This document shows positions 1-10,157 of a DNA stretch of 64,000 nt, one piece after another; position 1 is the first letter of the stretch; each line of letters opens with the position of its first letter. Below the pieces are notes generated by a model. That model ran no database searches, had not been told where the DNA came from, and saw only the letters and a list, made by a program, of their open reading frames with translations. The DNA is taken from positions 434,001-498,000 of the forward strand of contig OZ025648.1 in the NCBI GenBank assembly GCA_964019335.1, in the 5' to 3' direction. A program made the position numbers and the translations under genes. The stretch is from Diplonema japonicum. Its lineage: Eukaryota; Euglenozoa; Diplonemea; Diplonemida; Diplonemidae.

Positions 1-3000
1 TGCCGTCACAGCTTCGTTCGTGGGTGCGAACACTGTGTAGGGCCCTGCGTACCCCAGTACTTGCATCACGTTGGCTCGCGACAGTAAAGTTGCGAACGCA
101 GAGAACTTCGCGATCCCTTGCAACGTCTTAACCACATCAAGCTTCGGGAGCCCTGCCGAGTCGGGCAGCAGTACCGCCGACACAGCATGCGCCACTCCAT
201 TGGAGGCCCTGAGGTCGGGGATGGTGACTGTCGACGTGGTGTCAATAGATGTAACGCCACCGTTGACCTGCGCAGAGAGGTACTCGCCCTGGAGGGGGAT
301 CAGAGGGCTGTTGGCGGGGAGCTCCACAGCAGGTATCGCGACCTGCCGATGAGGTGTGTACACGATGTGGTGCTTCAAGACTGCTTCCAGTACTACAAGC
401 CTCCTGGGAAGCAGCTCCCTTATTCCGGACGGCAGCCCGCTGAACGCCGTGTTTGTAGGCACGAACACTGTGTAGGGCCCGTAGTTCCCCATTGTGTCCA
501 GCAGCCCGACAGCCTGCATGTACCGCGCCATCGTCGAAAGCCTGCCGTGCGTGCTGATAGTGCCACACAAGGTAGTCCTCCCGCACTGCGGGGGAATGGT
601 GGGGAGGGGAGGTGCACCGCTAATGGTGTTGGGGATGAAGAGGTCGGACACCACATGCACAACGCCGTTTGTCGCAGACAGGTCCCTCTCCACAGTGAGC
701 TTCGCGTTGTCGACGATGATGTTGTCCCCGTTCAGTGTGGGCAGCACGGGGTTCGTGAGGAGGTCGGCAGAGGGCACCCTGCTGCCTACTATGATGTGAT
801 GCCGGAGCAGGATGCCCAGCTCGCTGGGCGACAGCGTGTGCAGGTACGCCGACCTGACCATGAGGGCGTTGTTGCTGGGCGCTAAGACCGTGAAAGGCCC
901 AAGCCCGTTCAAAGTGGCCAGGATACCATGCGACTGCAAAAGGATGTAGAAGTCACGTGTGCTAGGCTCCCTCGAAAGCACAAAGCACACTGTCTGGCCG
1001 CTGCACGCCCCCTGCTGCGGTGTCGAAGGGGGCACAGGCGCCATCGACGGGAACAGCACTGCGTCTATGACATGCAGCATACCGTTTCTCGCCTGCAAGT
1101 TCCCGTACTGTATCCTCGCAACGTTGTTGACAGTAATCTGCACACCCAACTGCGTAAAGTGCAGCCTGTCCTGCTGGTACGACGTCACAGGGCTTGACGC
1201 GACGAGCCCCGTTGTGGACAACACTTGGTTCTGAATGATGTGGTTGCGCAGCACTGTAAGCAGCTGCCCCGTTTGCAGCCCTCTCAGCGAAGCCGCAGCA
1301 AGCCCAGCATTGGACACGGCGAGAAGCGTGCACACACTCTGCACGACTCCTGAGAGCCCCTCGCTTGTGATCATCAACCGAAACTCCGACAGTTCAGGGC
1401 GTCCTTGCAGCAGGTCCATCATGGGGGGATACCCAGGGGCGATGTCAGGTGAGCCCACCACCGTTGGACCATATGTGAAGGTCGGAGGAGGCACGGGCCA
1501 CGGCGTCCCAGTGTACCACCTGTTTGTCGGGACGGGTGCTGGGAAAGGGTTGCCAGGGTTCCAAGTGGGGAAAGGCGGGTTCGGAACGACACCTGGCGTG
1601 GGAGTGATAGGCGGTGGTGTCCTGAAGAACGTGACACCCGGCGGCGCCAGTACAACATCGATGCCGTAGGCGATCCCATTGCTTGCGAACATGGCACTGG
1701 TTGTGACACGTGCCATGCTGTTTAAGAGCCCGTTTCTGTATGTGATCCTGCTGGGTGTGTCGACCGTGTCGATCAGACCAACACCGCCTATGTTCGAGCG
1801 CCTGCCTGGTGCGATGTGATAGCGCACCGTTCTCGTTAGTTCGGGGAGGTTGTTAACCATATTCTGCACACGCAGCCCCTGGTTGAGGAAAGCAGCATCA
1901 GTAGGTGCGAGGACAGTCCAGTCACCACCCGTCTTGAGGACCCTGTCCATGCCTGTGTGGATCAAGGCGGAGATGAAGGAACCATAACCACCGACGCGCA
2001 CCAGCAAGTCATAGACAGTATTAGTGCCTGTGGGAGGTGGGGTGGGGACGATAACATTCCCGCCGCCAGTGATTGTGATTGCTTGCACGGCTTCTACAAT
2101 GTGGACGACACCGTTGGTGGCTATTAAGTCAACGTTGCTGAGACGCGACACGCTGTTCAGGTAGAGGACGCCATTGACGTTGGTGACGATGGCTGGGCGG
2201 CCGGAGAGCAGGGTCATCTGTGAGGAGGGCAAGAACGCCGATTGCACAGCAGCACCTGAGTGGATATGGTTCCGCATCGTTGCCGCCATGTCGATGTTCG
2301 CCATCGCGAACAGTGTGTTCATGGCAGTATTCGAAGGCGCGAAGACAGTGAAAACACCGTTCTGCAAGACGCTGTCCATGCCCGTCTGCCTCAGCTGGTT
2401 GCGGAACAGGGTCAGCCTCCCGTCAAGCGTTATCCTGTCTAGAACAGTGTTCCCCAACCCGCCTGTCGGTATTGGAGTCAAAGAAGGTTGTCTTGTCACC
2501 ACAGGCAGCACGCCGTTCGGCAGCAGCACCTGATCGATGACGTGTACGATGCCGTTCGCTGCTTGTAAATCTCGCCCGACAATGTCCCCTAACCCGTCTA
2601 GCTGCACCTCGTTGGTGATGGTGTTCCTTGTGTATATGATGCTGTCTTGGTCTATGGTGGTTAGCACTCCTGGCAGGTTATTGAGCATCTCACTGTAAGG
2701 CACACGTCTGGACACCACATGGTAGCGCAGCACCTTTAGTAAGTCACTGGGACTGATCCCTACACTGCCAAACGCTGCATCTGTGGGAGCGAACACTGTC
2801 ACAGTACCTCCGTTTAAGATGCTAATGGGGTTGCTGATGAGGAGGCTCTCGAACGTGTTGAGGTCCGTCCTGCCGGCGATTACTTGCATCACTGAACCCT
2901 GCACCGCCTGGCACTGTCCGTTGCTGCACAATAAGTTTGTGCCGCATGACGTGCCGTCGGGCTTCACAGTGTTCCCGCAGACACCATTAGTACAGACACC

Positions 3001-3939
3001 GGTGTGGCACAGCGAGGCTGCAGGACACCCGTTGGGGCAGGAACTGCTCGCCTGGCACACGCCGTTGCTGCACACCATGTTCGTGCCGCATGACGTGCCG
3101 TCGGGCTTCACAGTGTTCCCGCAAACACCACTAGTACAGACACCGGTGTGGCAGGATGAGGCCGCGGGGCAGGCGGTGGGACACGACGTGCCCGACTGGC
3201 ACACCCCACTTGAGCAAACCATGTTGGTACCGCACACTGTGCCGTCTTGTTTTACGGTGTTACCGCAGACACCGTTGGTGCAGACGCCAGTGTGGCAGGA
3301 TGAGGCTGCGGGGCATCCGTTGGGGCAGGAGGTGCCCGACTGACACACACCGTTTGTGCAGACCATACTGGCACCGCAAGAGGTGCCATCTGGTTTTGCG
3401 GAATTGATACAGGTACCGGTGGAACAAGTAGCAGTGTGGCACGATGAGGATGGGGTGCAGCCACCCGGGCAGGCTAGGGAGGTACCAGTGCAGACACCAT
3501 TGAGGCAAACGTCATTGAAAGTGAGGGGGTTGCTGTCACTGCAGGGGGTACCATTGGGGAGGGAAGGGTTCGTGCAGGTTCCAGTGGCTGTGTTGCAGAC
3601 ACCCGTCATACGACAAGGCCCTTGGGGAGCACAAGTGGCGGGGCACCCAGTACCAGTAGACAGCCTGCATGCGGGGAGCACAGTCGACCACTTACCAACG
3701 ACAGCCACCCCGCACCGAGGGGTGTCGCACACGCTGCCTTGCTTTACAAATACACAGCTACCCATACTAGGCACCGTTCCACCCCGCTGGCACTGCACTC
3801 CGCCTGTCCCTGTTTGCGGAAAGGCTGGTTTTGCCCCATGCGGCCACACAATCTCATCAAATAAACATTGTCCCCCACACCCCACCACGAACCCACACAC
3901 CAGAACAAAGACAGTTAGGTTGTTCACAGATGTTTTCAT
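1..3939 (-). CDS. Secreted multi-FAS1 (fasciclin) adhesion protein with Cys-rich repeats, C-terminus beyond window
   Basis: The minus frame is open from ATG at 3939 to the left window edge (1,313 codons, no stop seen), so the C-terminus is missing. It begins with a hydrophobic signal peptide (residues 1 to about 23) and a Cys-rich head. Four tandem Cys-rich modules of about 48 residues follow (residues about 155-345), with CPxxCPAASSCH-type spacing and a repeated 'PDGTSCG' core. Then come seven FAS1 domains at about 346-475, 494-618, 640-766, 838-965, 983-1105, 1118-1260 and 1265 onward, the last cut off. Each shows the hallmark (V/L)xAP(T/S)(D/N)xA early motif and the late NGxxHxxxxxL(L/F)xP motif. 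A Pro-rich linker separates FAS1-3 from FAS1-4. FAS1 proteins mediate cell-surface or matrix adhesion in the families known. The FAS1 assignment is firm; the exact role is inferred. Undetected introns are possible but not needed. Confidence 0.9.
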   Translation of the reverse strand, partial: MKTSVNNLTVFVLVCGFVVGCGGQCLFDEIVWPHGAKPAFPQTGTGGVQCQRGGTVPSMGSCVFVKQGSVCDTPRCGVAVVGKWSTVLPACRLSTGTGCPATCAPQGPCRMTGVCNTATGTCTNPSLPNGTPCSDSNPLTFNDVCLNGVCTGTSLACPGGCTPSSSCHTATCSTGTCINSAKPDGTSCGASMVCTNGVCQSGTSCPNGCPAASSCHTGVCTNGVCGNTVKQDGTVCGTNMVCSSGVCQSGTSCPTACPAASSCHTGVCTSGVCGNTVKPDGTSCGTNMVCSNGVCQASSSCPNGCPAASLCHTGVCTNGVCGNTVKPDGTSCGTNLLCSNGQCQAVQGSVMQVIAGRTDLNTFESLLISNPISILNGGTVTVFAPTDAAFGSVGISPSDLLKVLRYHVVSRRVPYSEMLNNLPGVLTTIDQDSIIYTRNTITNEVQLDGLGDIVGRDLQAANGIVHVIDQVLLPNGVLPVVTRQPSLTPIPTGGLGNTVLDRITLDGRLTLFRNQLRQTGMDSVLQNGVFTVFAPSNTAMNTLFAMANIDMAATMRNHIHSGAAVQSAFLPSSQMTLLSGRPAIVTNVNGVLYLNSVSRLSNVDLIATNGVVHIVEAVQAITITGGGNVIVPTPPPTGTNTVYDLLVRVGGYGSFISALIHTGMDRVLKTGGDWTVLAPTDAAFLNQGLRVQNMVNNLPELTRTVRYHIAPGRRSNIGGVGLIDTVDTPSRITYRNGLLNSMARVTTSAMFASNGIAYGIDVVLAPPGVTFFRTPPPITPTPGVVPNPPFPTWNPGNPFPAPVPTNRWYTGTPWPVPPPTFTYGPTVVGSPDIAPGYPPMMDLLQGRPELSEFRLMITSEGLSGVVQSVCTLLAVSNAGLAAASLRGLQTGQLLTVLRNHIIQNQVLSTTGLVASSPVTSYQQDRLHFTQLGVQITVNNVARIQYGNLQARNGMLHVIDAVLFPSMAPVPPSTPQQGACSGQTVCFVLSREPSTRDFYILLQSHGILATLNGLGPFTVLAPSNNALMVRSAYLHTLSPSELGILLRHHIIVGSRVPSADLLTNPVLPTLNGDNIIVDNAKLTVERDLSATNGVVHVVSDLFIPNTISGAPPLPTIPPQCGRTTLCGTISTHGRLSTMARYMQAVGLLDTMGNYGPYTVFVPTNTAFSGLPSGIRELLPRRLVVLEAVLKHHIVYTPHRQVAIPAVELPANSPLIPLQGEYLSAQVNGGVTSIDTTSTVTIPDLRASNGVAHAVSAVLLPDSAGLPKLDVVKTLQGIAKFSAFATLLSRANVMQVLGYAGPYTVFAPTNEAVTA
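2915..3490 (-). repeat. Four tandem ~144-bp Cys-rich coding repeats
   Basis: Successive units of about 144 bp inside the fasciclin gene encode nearly the same 48-residue module. Each module has about eight cysteines, a 'CHTGVCTNGVCG' type core and 'DGTxCG'. The two units nearest 2915-3200 are almost identical at DNA level. The unit farthest upstream (near 3350-3490) is the most diverged. This suggests recent unequal crossing-over at one end of the array. Confidence 0.8.
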
Positions 3940-4244
3940 CGCATTTCTTTTTTATTTTTATTTTCGTTGGAACCCTTTGTTGAACTCACTTTCCGATAAA
4001 AACTAATACAAAAGAAGAAATAAACAATGAAATCGAATGAAAATGGGGGGGGGAGGGTACAACATGTGGAAACAAAGGGAGTAAAAACAAGACAAAAAAA
4101 GACAAGGGGGGAGGAGAGGGTGTGTATATCAAAAAGAAAATAAAAATAAACAGTGAAACGTGGGGGGGAAAAAAAGACAATAAAAAAACACACTTCAAAA
4201 TTCTTTCAGTTTCCTCTATTTTTTTCTTCTTCTTCTTCCTTTTT

Positions 4245-5807
4245 TTAAAGGCTGAACGGCTTGCTCGTCGCAAGCGGGCGACCCAGGCTATCAACGTACC
4301 GCAGTTCGTACTGACAGGAAGCTGCGCCTTCGGGTGGGGTGTAAGGGAGCGTGAACTCCCACGGGTTCTCAGACCCATCGTTTGGCAGATGCGACAACAC
4401 ATCAGGGATGTCAGAGATGACCGGAGTCAGCGGCGGTATTTCCGTACCAACAGAAATGAGCACCACGGTATCACCTGGGAGAGGGTACCATCTCGCATGG
4501 GAAAACTTCGCGTTAATCTTCCGCCCTGCACAGTCAATCGAAGATATGTCAACACTTCCCTGTGGAAGCTCCAGACTCAGACTGTCTGTCGGTGTGTTGA
4601 CCTTTCTCGTCGTCACCACCTCCGAAGGTATGTACGCAGTAATAAACCCAATCTCACCATTCCCTCTTACCTCCAGTCTGAAGGGAGCATCTAAGACCAT
4701 CCCATCGTGAATTTCATCCTCACGGCTGCCTCCACTAAGAACAGCTTCAACATGATCAATGAGGATTTTAACAGTGGAACCGCCTGGTACCCATAGGCTG
4801 GACCATATGTGGTTGTTCACACGGAAGGTGCGTTTCGAACCGGATAAGAACCAGTTTTTGTATAGCGAGTCCCCTGCTTTTGACATGGACCCGCCCAGGG
4901 TTCGGGACATTAGCGTGGCGGGGAGGGGGAGGTAAGAGAGGACGACCCGCCAGATTGTTGCCGACGATTCGAAAAACGATCTTCGTTGCTTTTTTTGTTT
5001 CGCGCGCTCTGCTTGAACATCGATCCCGAGCAGGGAAGCTAGGTAGTGAACGGTGTCCTCCAGCTCCGAAATCCGTTTATTCTGCACTATGGCAACTCTA
5101 TCGTGGTCGGGAGCAGAGGTGTCTCCTGCGGTTACGAAAATATCCGGTGTGTTGTGGTCAGTGTTCCGTTGTATGTAGAATTCCGGCCTTGTCTGGACGT
5201 GGCTGTGGCTGGCACCTGCGGACGAGCTTCGTTTTACACTCTTTGTAGGGCGGGTTGTGGGTGTTCTGCTCCTTGTTATTCGCTCTGGACTCGGACTTGC
5301 TAAAATTCTCTCCACAGCTTGATCTGCCGAAATGCACGCTTGCATGACGTCGCGGATCATCAGATCCTTGTTGTGCGGCAGCGATGACCTTCCGTTCACT
5401 CCTACATGTCGTGGACCGTTCTGTTTTTATTTTTATTTTATTTTGTGGTGGTATATATATTATATATACTCTATTCGGTACTGGAGAGTCTGTCGCGCTT
5501 CTCATCCAAGCGGGTTGCTGTCTGTTTTTCATCATTCGCAGCGAATTCGTGTTTATTTTCGGTCTGTTTTTGTGTGAGATTTTTTTCTTTTTTTGTTGGT
5601 TCCCACATACGCTTCTTGTAGTTCTTCCTCCTCCAGCAGTTTTTTCTTCTTTACGTTTCTGTTGCGCTTTCGTTCTAATAGTCTCTGGCTTCTCGAGTAG
5701 ATATCTTTCCCAGGTGGGATGCTGGCTAGAATATTTCTAGGCGTCTTAGGTGACTGTGACCGCTTGGGTTCCACTGGCGGTGGGGTCACTTCCCCTTCAT
5801 TTTCCAT
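4245..5807 (-). CDS. Three-exon protein with coiled coil and possible SKICH-like C-terminal domain
   Basis: Exons are 5611-5807 (ATG at 5807), 5470-5563 and 4245-5420 (TAA), giving 488 residues. The introns are 5564-5610 (GTATGT...ACAG, 47 nt) and 5421-5469 (GTATAT...ACAG, 49 nt). The phases (2 then 0) join into one open frame, and no ATG starts the last exon appropriately, which supports the model. Residues 1 to about 160 are basic and Ser/Pro/Arg-rich, probably disordered, with a Lys/Glu-rich stretch near residue 55. A short coiled coil precedes residue ~230. The C-terminal ~200 residues are beta-rich, and the final segment (WxFxLPYxPP ... CxYELRYVDxxGRPLAxSxPF) resembles the end of SKICH domains as found in CALCOCO/TAX1BP1 or inositol phosphatases. 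That match is by eye and weak. Function otherwise unrecognised. Confidence 0.75.
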
Positions 5808-5832
5808 TTTCCCCTCCCTCCTCTTGTTCGTT

Positions 5833-5865
<33 letters not shown>

Positions 5866-6311
5866 CCTTCCCACCCAGGAAATCTTGTCACAGACAGCAG
5901 CTACGGTTCAAAGAAGATTAAGCAAACCCACAAATGTGACCCATGCAACAGGAACAATACCCGCAGGAAAAAGGGTACATGTCGCCCTTTGGGGAAGTTG
6001 ACAAAGAGAAAGCGTTTTAACAAGAACGCATGGTACAAGCCCCCTCATTCGCCCATGTTCAAAAATAACGTAAAAAACAAACAAAAATAAGAGAAACAGA
6101 AAAAAAAGCAATTAGAAAAGAAAATCTTTTTTTTAGGTGTTAAAAAAAGGGGGGGGGGGGGCGCGGAATGTAAACATTCTGCTTTTTTGTTTTCCCCCCT
6201 TCTTTTTTTTTTTTTCTTTTTCGAAAGGGGGGCGGGGGCAATGGGGGGGGAAAAAAAAAACACTTTCAAAAAAAAAAAAAAAAAGATGGGTTAGATCACA
6301 TTTTTCTTTTT

Positions 6312-6343
<32 letters not shown>

Positions 6344-6365
6344 CTTCTTTCCCTTCTCAACATTC
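5808..6365. other. Intergenic, homopolymer-rich
   Basis: The region contains a T-run of about 28 (near 5837), G-runs and two more A/T runs (6240-6345). A 190-bp complex stretch at 5870-6060 is open on the plus strand as a basic Lys/Arg-rich reading without a start codon, and partly open on minus. No gene model could be supported. Confidence 0.6.
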
Positions 6366-7244
6366 TCACATCTTCTTCAACTTCTCAGCAGAGTTCGCAG
6401 GGACCACGTGCTTTTCCATGAACATGTTGAACTCCATTACAGTGGGCCGGTGTTTGCTCCAAAGCTGGTGGTAGGACACCATCAGAGAGGAGTACAGCTG
6501 GCAATGGGCCATGATGGAGGGCGTGAAGAAAGGGTCCGATTTGTCATCAACAGGGAGAGCATAAAACTGGTGATCGATGTCAGTTGACTTCAAAAGTGTC
6601 GTCACACGGCTCGTTAGGTTGATCCCTGTCACTGCCATGAGGTACCAGACCTCAGTGTCTGGCTTCCAGCCTCCTTCCACCATCATTTTCCGTGCTTCCT
6701 CAGGGTGATTCTCTGCAAAGTATGTGAGGTTTAACAGGCCTAAGAGGCCGTTTCCTCGAAAATCTGTTGCGGGGTCCTTGCCTTGGAAGCCTAGCTCTTC
6801 CCATTCTTCGGTTTTTCTAGCTTTTCTGGTCACGCCGGGTTTCATCGCTGTCCAGAATCTTTCAAGGAGTTTTTCATGGTCGGGGTTGGTGGAGTCGTAC
6901 TTTGTGGAGCGGAGTTTTTCAACTTCTTCCTGTGAGAGGCCTGCGGTTCTGATGCCTTCGAGTCCAACGACAGCACCGTACTTACCCTTGGCCTCTGATA
7001 GTGACATGCTTCCGTCCCTAACTGCTTTATAGTCAGAAGAGGACATAACACTCCTTGCGTCACCACCTGCAGGCTTACTGCATGACGAAGACCACCATTT
7101 CCACGCTGCCGCCACTGACAAGCCCACTGCGATGAGGTAGACCGCCATAGGAAGCGACTCGTCTCTGTCGTGCCTGTGTATGCTTTTAAGACTCACTTCT
7201 GCTGCAGTAGTTAACCGTGCAATGCCCGAAAATATGCAGAGCAT
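6366..7244 (-). CDS. ELMO-domain protein with N-terminal membrane anchor (ELMOD-like)
   Basis: The protein has 292 residues from ATG 7244 to TGA at 6366. An in-frame ATG at 7337 exists, but it lies before the first AG that follows the long C-tract at ~7360-7376. A trans-spliced message would probably omit it, so 7244 is preferred. One hydrophobic segment (about residues 32-52, ending in WKWW) is followed by a spacer and a complete ELMO domain. The family motif W-x3-GFQ-x2-DP-x-TDFRG-x-G-x2-GLxxL is intact, including the Arg proposed to be the GAP finger in ELMOD1-3. Known ELMOD proteins are GAPs for Arl2/Arf GTPases, and ELMO proteins act with DOCK GEFs in actin control. A membrane-tethered Arl/Arf GAP is the inference. 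The C-terminus is a short Lys-rich tail. Confidence 0.88.
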   Translation of the reverse strand: MLCIFSGIARLTTAAEVSLKSIHRHDRDESLPMAVYLIAVGLSVAAAWKWWSSSCSKPAGGDARSVMSSSDYKAVRDGSMSLSEAKGKYGAVVGLEGIRTAGLSQEEVEKLRSTKYDSTNPDHEKLLERFWTAMKPGVTRKARKTEEWEELGFQGKDPATDFRGNGLLGLLNLTYFAENHPEEARKMMVEGGWKPDTEVWYLMAVTGINLTSRVTTLLKSTDIDHQFYALPVDDKSDPFFTPSIMAHCQLYSSLMVSYHQLWSKHRPTVMEFNMFMEKHVVPANSAEKLKKM

Positions 7245-7472
7245 AATATATTTCCACACCGTTTCCTTTTTTTTTTTTTGATTGGGTTTGTGGAGGAGAA
7301 AAAAAAATATAATCTCTAAGCCTCTACTTTCCACCATGTTGGAAGGAGGAACAGTACGGGGGGGGGGGGGGGGGGGAAAGGGTCAAAAGATAGGGGAGAA
7401 AAAAAATAACGGAGGGGAAGATTCCCCCTCTTTTTTTTTTCTTTCTTCTTTTGATCTTGGAGATAGGGCTTT

Positions 7473-7518
<46 letters not shown>

Positions 7519-7546
7519 CCCAATCAGTGGAGCGCATTCATCCCTC

Positions 7547-8563
7547 CTATTTCTCGTCAGATTTGTTATTATAGATAACCGTGCGCTGCCTCACCACACC
7601 TTGAGAATCGACGAACTCAGTCACAAACCTACTCCTGCTGACACGGTGGAGGCAGAAACCCATGAAGGTGTCCGCATAAATAGTGTCCTTTGTGGCTGTC
7701 GTTTTGTGCAGCCCATTGGCATAGCCACCACCACCCGTAACTATGTAATTCAACCCAGCAGCAACAGGATCCTTAAGATGTTGTGCGGTGTGGTCATGCC
7801 CATTAAGGAAGAGCTGCACAGGTGCCTTCCGCAAAACGGATTGCAAGTACTCCGCTGTTTTATTTTCAGCGGAGGTTCGGGGCCGGACACCAGCTGTCAG
7901 AATAGGCCTGTGGCCCACAACGATGACCCAGTCCGCTCCTGTATATGGCGCTGTTTTCATCTGATCCTCAATCCATTTCATCTGTTTCACTGCAGCCTCC
8001 TTTGACGTGTACAGAGGATCGAGATCTTGAGGAAAGCGTCTGGTGTCACCATCTGACATCACCCCTGCCTCTAGGCCTACTGAATCGATCATAATGAAGG
8101 AAATGGTTGGGTTTTCACCCTTGTGCATGCTGTAGTAAGGTGAGGAGAGGTGCCAAACAGGGTTTTTTTTTGAATATTGAACCTGTGCATCGATGCTTCC
8201 TCGGTGATCGTGGTCGCCGAGGATGAGGTACCAAGGGAGGGTTTTTAAATATGGTTTGTCTGCGGCGCCGTAAATGTGCTCGAAGTGGGTTTTGAATTTT
8301 TCGTCGTTGATGTCTTGTACTCCGGCGTCATAGAAGTTGTCCCCTAGAGATAGGATGAATGAGAGGTTTGGTTCTCTTGAGGCTATTTTTTCCAGCGCAT
8401 TTGCTACTTCACGTTGGCCTCCGCCCCCACCGCCCCAGTCACCTATCGATATGAAAACGAGCTCCTCTTCTGGAACATCTTTCCAAAACCAGATCAAAAT
8501 TGTCAGTATCGTCACCAACATTATCGCTTCCTTTCTCAACAACATCCGGGGGTGGAAATTCAT
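7547..8563 (-). CDS. Purple acid phosphatase (TRAP/ACP5-like metallophosphatase)
   Basis: The protein has 338 residues, ATG 8563 to TAG 7547, with a single N-terminal hydrophobic segment (about residues 13-28) that could be a signal anchor. The five metallophosphoesterase blocks are present in order: GDWG (~41-44), GDNFYDAG (~75-82), GDHDH (~118-122), VVGHRP (~215) and NGHDHT (~257). This is the small mammalian-TRAP-like class rather than the large plant class, and the length fits. Block III normally reads GNH(D/E), where the Asn ligates the second metal. Here it is Asp (GAC at about 8207-8209), which is unusual. Substrates are probably phosphomonoesters in a secretory, lysosomal or surface compartment (family knowledge). 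Confidence 0.92.
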   Translation of the reverse strand: MNFHPRMLLRKEAIMLVTILTILIWFWKDVPEEELVFISIGDWGGGGGGQREVANALEKIASREPNLSFILSLGDNFYDAGVQDINDEKFKTHFEHIYGAADKPYLKTLPWYLILGDHDHRGSIDAQVQYSKKNPVWHLSSPYYSMHKGENPTISFIMIDSVGLEAGVMSDGDTRRFPQDLDPLYTSKEAAVKQMKWIEDQMKTAPYTGADWVIVVGHRPILTAGVRPRTSAENKTAEYLQSVLRKAPVQLFLNGHDHTAQHLKDPVAAGLNYIVTGGGGYANGLHKTTATKDTIYADTFMGFCLHRVSRSRFVTEFVDSQGVVRQRTVIYNNKSDEK

Positions 8564-9953
8564 GTTTATTTATTTATTTATTTTTTTTTTTATATTTCGT
8601 GTCCCTTTTTTTATGTATGCTTAACCAGCAAGGCAAGAAAAAAAAGAATATTTATATAAATATGAAAAAAGAAGGGGAAAAGAAGCGAACTAAAAGGGTA
8701 AATAAAAAGAAAATGTAACAAAAAGAAGAAGAATAAGAAGAAGAGAAGAAGAAAAAAAAAGATAGACTATTCTTTTTTTTTTAAAAAAAAAAGGGTTTTT
8801 TGTGTTTTTGCGCACCTACCTGGTCTGAAAGAAATGGAGAGAGCATTAAAAAAAATTGGGGCTTTGGTTGTAAAAAAAAAAAAAAAAAAGAAAACTAACA
8901 AAAACTCTTAAAGCATGCGTGCATTGTTACACGAAAGAGTCCTATAATGAGCCTCAGTTCGTTTTTTATGAAAGTAGAGTCCACGTCAGACTTTATTTGT
9001 TTGCAAAGAAACTTCCTTTTCTTTCATATCTCTAGTGCCAGGCTCGAGAACCTCTTTTTTTTTTTTTTTTTGAATTGTCGTCTATTTCGCTTCATTCACT
9101 TTGGCCAGGCCCTGGTTTTCCTTCTTCCAGCTTAGTGAGGGTTTATGCTGTCTAGATAGGTGAGAAAAGAGTGCCCTCGATTTCTTATCCTCTACTTGAC
9201 TTTGCCATCCTGCTGACCAAGTTTTCAAAGGAAAAAAAAAAAGAAAGGGAAAGGGAACACCTTTCAAAAAAGAGAAGGGAGGGATTTATATAGTGCCAAA
9301 CTTCTGTTGTTTTAGGGTTTTTTTTTTTAAACCCCTCCCTCGTTTTTGTTCCACATCTTATCAAAAGAAATAAACACCAGTCCCCGGGCTGAGGCTGGGG
9401 TGGAAACAAAACAGAGGTGGGGTGGGGGGGGTAAAAAGGGGAACGTAGCGGCGATCCAGGGCTTTTTTTTTGGCTCAAGTAAGGGGAAGTTTAAAAAAAA
9501 ACTTGCAGAAAGTTAAATTCCTTACTTGGTACAAAAAAAAAGTGCAAGGTTTCATCAAGTCAATTTCTTTTCTCTCTTTTTCTTAACCTTTGGAAGAAGG
9601 GGGGGAAAAAAAAAGGGGGAGGGGGAAATATGAACTTTGTGGAGCAGAGCTACAGGTGCAAAAAGAAAAGATAGGAAACGAAGTGGTTAGCAACGCCCCA
9701 ATAGAAAGTATTAAAAAAAAAAAAAAAAAAAGAAGAAAAAAAAAAGGAAAAAAAAAAACTATGAATAGGCACTCGGCTTTACGTTAGTACATCACTAAGT
9801 CCGTCCTTGCCTTCCTGTGCTGCCCCCTTTCGAGAACAAAAAAGAAAAAAAGAAAAAAAAAAAAACCTAAAACAACTAGACGAGACAAGGCACAACAGAG
9901 AGAGAGAAACAAAGAAACAGAAGAAAAGGTGTGAAAGACCACACTGGTACCTC

Positions 9954-10157
9954 CTAGATATCTTCTGACACACGAGTGTAATAGTCTTCAGTAGTAATAC
10001 AGTGAAGAAGTGGTCGATAGATATGGCAACGCCAAGGATTTCTTTTTTAAAAAAAAGGGTGGGTTTCCCCCCCCCCCCCCCCCCCCGTGCACTTTTTTTG
10101 AGTGATGTTGTTTCGTGTTTCCTTGTTTCTCTCATTGGGGCCTCGAACCTTTGTCAT
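9954..10157 (-). CDS. Possible 49-residue two-exon small protein
   Basis: Candidate exons are 10093-10157 (ATG at 10157) and 9954-10041 (TAG). The intron 10042-10092 starts GTGCAC, holds a G-run of about 20 and ends TTTAAAAAAG. Phases agree (2 to 2). The N-terminal exon encodes a basic segment with 'NERN...NNITQKK', loosely reminiscent of the cytosolic start of RAMP4/SERP proteins. The second exon lacks the expected membrane helix in this phase, so that identity is not claimed. Another frame of the same island is hydrophobic. Treat as a weak model. Confidence 0.25.

Noticed and set aside
118-885. Long plus-strand reading frame at the left end
   Set aside because: It is the antisense shadow of the fasciclin gene; the minus frame shows FAS1 motifs throughout.
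5872-6090. Basic plus-strand reading after a T-run and CCCAG
   Set aside because: It has no in-frame ATG and no family match, and lies between two minus-strand genes.
6842-7066. Alternative minus frame within the ELMO gene
   Set aside because: Out of frame with the intact ELMO domain.
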